A DNA stretch of 64,000 bases, taken from contig BDSL01000175.1 in the NCBI GenBank assembly GCA_003116995.1, forward strand, positions 51,739 to 115,738. Reading direction: 5' to 3'. The DNA comes from Yamagishiella unicocca (lineage: Eukaryota; Chlorophyta; Chlorophyceae; Chlamydomonadales; Volvocaceae). The notes under the pieces are model-generated. The model did not search any database. It was not told where the DNA came from and worked only from the letters and a program-made list of their open reading frames with translations. Positions 58,701 through 64,000 of the stretch are shown here, one piece after another. Position numbers and translations under genes: made by a program. Within the stretch, counting starts at the first letter, position 1, and each line of letters starts with the position of its first letter.

Positions 58701-61700
58701 TTGATGACACCAACTGCCTTGATTTCTTCTCCTGAACAAAATGAGTATAATATTGCTATACTTTGTCGTACATTCGGGTACTGTACTGCTAAACCCTAAG
58801 ACTAAATCCCATGATGTACAGCAGTGCCAAATCAGGCCCAAGATCGATCCAAATGGCATCCAATTAATATTATAATATTATATGTCCTAATTAAGGGCCA
58901 ATGGCCAAGAAAAAAATATTTTTGGTCCTAGGTTATACTTTTGGCCTCCTGATGGTTTATCCATGGTTTCGGGGCCAGTCCCACCCCAAAAAATATTTTG
59001 ATGACACCAACTGCCTTGATTTCTTCTCCTGAACAAAATGAGTATAATATTGCTATACTTTGTCGTACATTCGGGTACTGTACTGCTAAACCCTAAGACT
59101 AAATCCCATGATGTACAGCAGTGCCAAATCAGGCCCAAGATCGATCCAAATGGCATCCAATTAATATTATAATATTATATGTCCTAATTAAGGGCCAATG
59201 GCCAAGAAAAAAATATTTTTGGTCCTAGGTTATACTTTTGGCCTCCTGATGGTTTATCCATGGTTTCGGGGCCAGTCCCACCCCCAAAAAATATTTTGAT
59301 GACACCAACTGCCTTGATTTCTTCTCCTGAACAAAATGAGTATAATATTGCTATACTTTGTCGTACATTCGGGTACTGTACTGCTAAACCCTAAGACTAA
59401 ATCCCATGATGTACAGCAGTGCCAAATCAGGCCCAAGATCGATCCAAATGGGATCCAATTAATATTATAATATTATATGTCCTAATTAAGGGCCAATGGC
59501 CAAGAAAAAAATATTTTTGGTCCTAGGTTATACTTTTGGCCTCCTGATGGTTTATCCATGGTTTCGGGGCCAGTCCCACCCCCAAAAAATATTTTGATGA
59601 CACCAACTGCCTTGATTTCTTCTCCTGAACAAAATGAGTATAATATTGCTATACTTTGTCGTACATTCGGGTACTGTACTGCTAAACCCTAAGACTAAAT
59701 CCCATGATGTACAGCAGTGCCAAATCAGGCCCAAGATCGATCCAAATGGGATCCAATTAATATTATAATATTATATGTCCTAATTAAGGGCCAATGGCCA
59801 AGAAAAAAATAGTTTTGGTCCTAGGTTATACTTTTGGCCTCCTGATGGTTTATCCATGGTTTCGGGGCCAGTCCCACCCCCAAAAAATATTTTGATGACA
59901 CCAACTGCCTTGATTTCTTCTCCTGAACAAAATGAGTATAATATTGCTATACTTTGTCGTACATTCGGGTACTGTACTGCTAAACCCTAAGACTAAATCC
60001 CATGATGTACAGCAGTGCCAAATCAGGCCCAAGATCGATCCAAATGGGATCCAATTAATATTATAATATTATATGTCCTAATTAAGGGCCAATGGCCAAG
60101 AAAAAAATATTTTTGGTCCTAGGTTATACTTTTGGCCTCCTGATGGTTTATCCATGGTTTCGGGGCCAGTCCCACCCCCAAAAAATATTTTGATGACACC
60201 AACTGCCTTGATTTCTTCTCCTGAACAAAATGAGTATAATATTGCTATACTTTGTCGTACATTCGGGTACTGTACTGCTAAACCCTAAGACTAAATCCCA
60301 TGATGTACAGCAGTGCCAAATCAGGCCCAAGATCGATCCAAATGGGATCCAATTAATATTATAATATTATATGTCCTAATTAAGGGCCAATGGCCAAGAA
60401 AAAAATATTTTTGGTCCTAGGTTATACTTTTGGCCTCCTGATGGTTTATCCATGGTTTCGGGGCCAGTCCCACCCCCAAAAAATATTTTGATGACACCAA
60501 CTGCCTTGATTTCTTCTCCTGAACAAAATGAGTATAATATTGCTATACTTTGTCGTACATTCGGGTACTGTACTGCTAAACCCTAAGACTAAATCCCATG
60601 ATGTACAGCAGTGCCAAATCAGGCCCAAGATCGATCCAAATGGGATCCAATTAATATTATAATATTATATGTCCTAATTAAGGGCCAATGGCCAAGAAAA
60701 AAATATTTTTGGTCCTAGGTTATACTTTTGGCCTCCTGATGGTTTATCCATGGTTTCGGGGCCAGTCCCACCCCAAAAAATATTTTGATGACACCAACTG
60801 CCTTGATTTCTTCTCCTGAACAAAATGAGTATAATATTGCTATACTTTGTCGTACATTCGGGTACTGTACTGCTAAACCCTAAGACTAAATCCCATGATG
60901 TACAGCAGTGCCAAATCAGGCCCAAGATCGATCCAAATGGCATCCAATTAATATTATAATATTATATGTCCTAATTAAGGGCCAATGGCCAAGAAAAAAA
61001 TATTTTTGGTCCTAGGTTATACTTTTGGCCTCCTGATGGTTTATCCATGGTTTCGGGGCCAGTCCCACCCCAAAAAATATTTTGATGACACCAACTGCCT
61101 TGATTTCTTCTCCTGAACAAAATGAGTATAATATTGCTATACTTTGTCGTACATTCGGGTACTGTACTGCTAAACCCTAAGACTAAATCCCATGATGTAC
61201 AGCAGTGCCAAATCAGGCCCAAGATCGATCCAAATGGGATCCAATTAATATTATAATATTATATGTCCTAATTAAGGGCCAATGGCCAAGAAAAAAATAT
61301 TTTTGGTCCTAGGTTATACTTTTGGCCTCCTGATGGTTTATCCATGGTTTCGGGGCCAGTCCCACCCCCAAAAAATATTTTGATGACACCAACTGCCTTG
61401 ATTTCTTCTCCTGAACAAAATGAGTATAATATTGCTATACTTTGTCGTACATTCGGGTACTGTACTGCTAAACCCTAAGACTAAATCCCATGATGTACAG
61501 CAGTGCCAAATCAGGCCCAAGATCGATCCAAATGGCATCCAATTAATATTATAATATTATATGTCCTAATTAAGGGCCAATGGCCAAGAAAAAAATATTT
61601 TTGGTCCTAGGTTATACTTTTGGCCTCCTGATGGTTTATCCATGGTTTCGGGGCCAGTCCCACCCCCAAAAAATATTTTGATGACACCAACTGCCTTGAT

Positions 61701-64000
61701 TTCTTCTCCTGAACAAAATGAGTATAATATTGCTATACTTTGTCGTACATTCGGGTACTGTACTGCTAAACCCTAAGACTAAATCCCATGATGTACAGCA
61801 GTGCCAAATCAGGCCCAAGATCGATCCAAATGGGATCCAATTAATATTATAATATTATATGTCCTAATTAAGGGCCAATGGCCAAGAAAAAAATATTTTT
61901 GGTCCTAGGTTATACTTTTGGCCTCCTGATGGTTTATCCATGGTTTCGGGGCCAGTCCCACCCCCAAAAAATATTTTGATGACACCAACTGCCTTGATTT
62001 CTTCTCCTGAACAAAATGAGTATAATATTGCTATACTTTGTCGTACATTCGGGTACTGTACTGCTAAACCCTAAGACTAAATCCCATGATGTACAGCAGT
62101 GCCAAATCAGGCCCAAGATCGATCCAAATGGCATCCAATTAATATTATAATATTATATGTCCTAATTAAGGGCCAATGGCCAAGAAAAAAATATTTTTGG
62201 TCCTAGGTTATACTTTTGGCCTCCTGATGGTTTATCCATGGTTTCGGGGCCAGTCCCACCCCCAAAAAATATTTTGATGACACCAACTGCCTTGATTTCT
62301 TCTCCTGAACAAAATGAGTATAATATTGCTATACTTTGTCGTACATTCGGGTACTGTACTGCTAAACCCTAAGACTAAATCCCATGATGTACAGCAGTGC
62401 CAAATCAGGCCCAAGATCGATCCAAATGGCATCCAATTAATATTATAATATTATATGTCCTAATTAAGGGCCAATGGCCAAGAAAAAAATATTTTTGGTC
62501 CTAGGTTATACTTTTGGCCTCCTGATGGTTTATCCATGGTTTCGGGGCCAGTCCCACCCCCAAAAATATTTTGATGACACCAACTGCTTGATTTCTTCTC
62601 CTGAACAAAATGAGTATAATATTGCTATACTTTGTCGTACATTCGGGTACTGTACTGCTAAACCCTAAGACTAAATCCCATGATGTACAGCAGTGCCAAA
62701 TCAGGCCCAAGATCGATCCAAATGGATCCAATTAATATTATAATATTATATGTCCTAATTAAGGGCCAATGGCCAAGAAAAAATATTTTTGGTCCTAGGT
62801 TATACTTTTGGCCTCCTGATGGTTTATCCATGGTTTCGGGGCCAGTCCCACCCCCAAAAAATATTTTGATGACACCAACTGCCTTGATTTCTTCTCCTGA
62901 ACAAAATGAGTATAATATTGCTATACTTTGTCGTACATTCGGGTACTGTACTGCTAAACCCTAAGACTAAATCCCATGATGTACAGCAGTGCCAAATCAG
63001 GCCCAAGATCGATCCAAATGGCATCCAATTAATATTATAATATTATATGTCCTAATTAAGGGCCAATGGCCAAGAAAAAAATATTTTTGGTCCTAGGTTA
63101 TACTTTTGGCCTCCTGATGGTTTATCCATGGTTTCGGGGCCAGTCCCACCCCAAAAATATTTTGATGACACCAACTGCCTTGATTTCTTCTCCTGAACAA
63201 AATGAGTATAATATTGCTATACTTTGTCGTACATTCGGGTACTGTACTGCTAAACCCTAAGACTAAATCCCATGATGTACAGCAGTGCCAAATCAGGCCC
63301 AAGATCGATCCAAATGGGATCCAATTAATATTATAATATTATATGTCCTAATTAAGGGCCAATGGCCAAGAAAAAAATATTTTTGGTCCTAGGTTATACT
63401 TTTGGCCTCCTGATGGTTTATCCATGGTTTCGGGGCCAGTCCCACCCCCAAAAATATTTTGATGACACCAACTGCCTTGATTTCTTCTCCTGAACAAATG
63501 AGTATAATATTGCTATACTTTGTCGTACATTCGGGTACTGTACTGCTAAACCCTAAGACTAAATCCCATGATGTACAGCAGTGCCAAATCAGGCCCAAGA
63601 TCGATCCAAATGGGATCCAATTAATATTATAATATTATATGTCCTAATTAAGGGCCAATGGCCAAGAAAAAAATATTTTTGGTCCTAGGTTATACTTTTG
63701 GCCTCCTGATGGTTTATCCATGGTTTCGGGGCCAGTCCCACCCCCAAAAATATTTTGATGACACCAACTGCCTTGATTTCTTCTCCTGAACAAAATGAGT
63801 ATAATATTGCTATACTTTGTCGTACATTCGGGTACTGTACTGCTAAACCCTAAGACTAAATCCCCATGATGTACAGCAGTGCCAAATCAGGCCCAAGATC
63901 GATCCAAATGGGATCCAATTAATATTATAATATTATGTCCTAATTAAGGGCCAATGGCCAAAGAAAAAAATATTTTTGGTCCTAGGTTATACTTTTGGCC
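55719..64000. repeat. 298-bp tandem satellite array, continues beyond window
   Basis: About 27.8 head-to-tail copies of a 298-bp unit. Copies are nearly identical; differences are mostly a G/C change beside the BamHI-like site (AAATGG[G/C]ATCC), TATTTTT versus TAGTTTT after the A-run, and 1-2 base changes in homopolymers. The unit is AT-richer than the gene part, holds a near-palindromic AATTAATATTATAATATT core, GGGCCAATGGCC, CCTAGG, and one AAACCCTAA motif. A minus-strand frame of 60-89 codons appears in almost every copy, but 298 is not a multiple of three, so it does not continue. No spacers, so this is not a CRISPR array. Satellites of this size are usual at centromeres, pericentromeres or subtelomeres. 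Confidence 0.98.

Noticed and set aside
55978..63598. A 60-89-codon minus-strand frame repeated in nearly every satellite unit
   Set aside because: The frame is identical because the DNA is identical; it ends in each unit since 298 is not divisible by three, changes length with single-base indels, and resembles no protein.
55719..64000. CRISPR-like array
   Set aside because: Units are joined directly with no variable spacers, and the genome is eukaryotic.

Overview
The window is nuclear DNA of a green alga, most probably a volvocine (Volvox-like) species. Genes are split by many short GT-AG introns, and exons rejoin in frame into plant or algal proteins. TGTAA, the chlorophyte polyadenylation signal, follows some stop codons. 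The clearest lineage marker is a gametolysin-type (M11) matrix metalloprotease with a QEXXH zinc site, as known from the Volvox VMPs. No operons, ribosome-binding sites, CRISPR arrays or rRNA genes are seen. All gene models below were built by hand from splice signals, reading phase and family similarity.

Gene part, 1 to about 50.8 kb, in order: the 3' end of an IMP-type inner-membrane peptidase (+); a COG4099-type alpha/beta-hydrolase (+); a secreted leucine-rich-repeat protein with a 15-nt microexon (+); an MRG/chromodomain chromatin protein (-); an unknown multi-pass membrane protein (+); a small ER thioredoxin of PDIL5-1 type with a 20-nt microexon (-); a degenerate ankyrin-type protein (+); a 16-exon TAP/ABCB half-transporter, possibly plastidic (-); a large polyglutamine bZIP transcription factor (+); the QEXXH M11 metalloprotease with a hydroxyproline-rich tail (+); an intronless Golgi Qa-SNARE, SYP3/syntaxin-5 type (-); and a protein-kinase-like gene that lacks the key catalytic motifs (+). 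Several neighbours are divergent and may share promoters: PDI-like/ankyrin, ABC/bZIP, SNARE/pseudokinase. No metabolic pathway joins the genes. The LRR protein and the VMP are both predicted extracellular, and the PDI-like protein and SNARE belong to the secretory route, but this is ordinary eukaryotic gene mixing.

Repeat part, about 52 to 64 kb: GC-rich low-complexity DNA, then 53.2-55.3 kb made of diverged direct and inverted copies of non-coding repeats, then a very homogeneous tandem satellite of 298-bp units (about 27.8 copies) that runs off the window end. Each complete satellite unit carries an AAACCCTAA telo-box-like motif. This is the least explained part of the window and looks like the edge of a centromeric, pericentromeric or subtelomeric block. 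Indels rise in the last 1.5 kb, suggesting a poorly polished contig end or the edge of the array.

Gene deserts of several kb (31.9-35.8, 40.6-43.7, 50.8-53.2 kb) hold no gene I can support.
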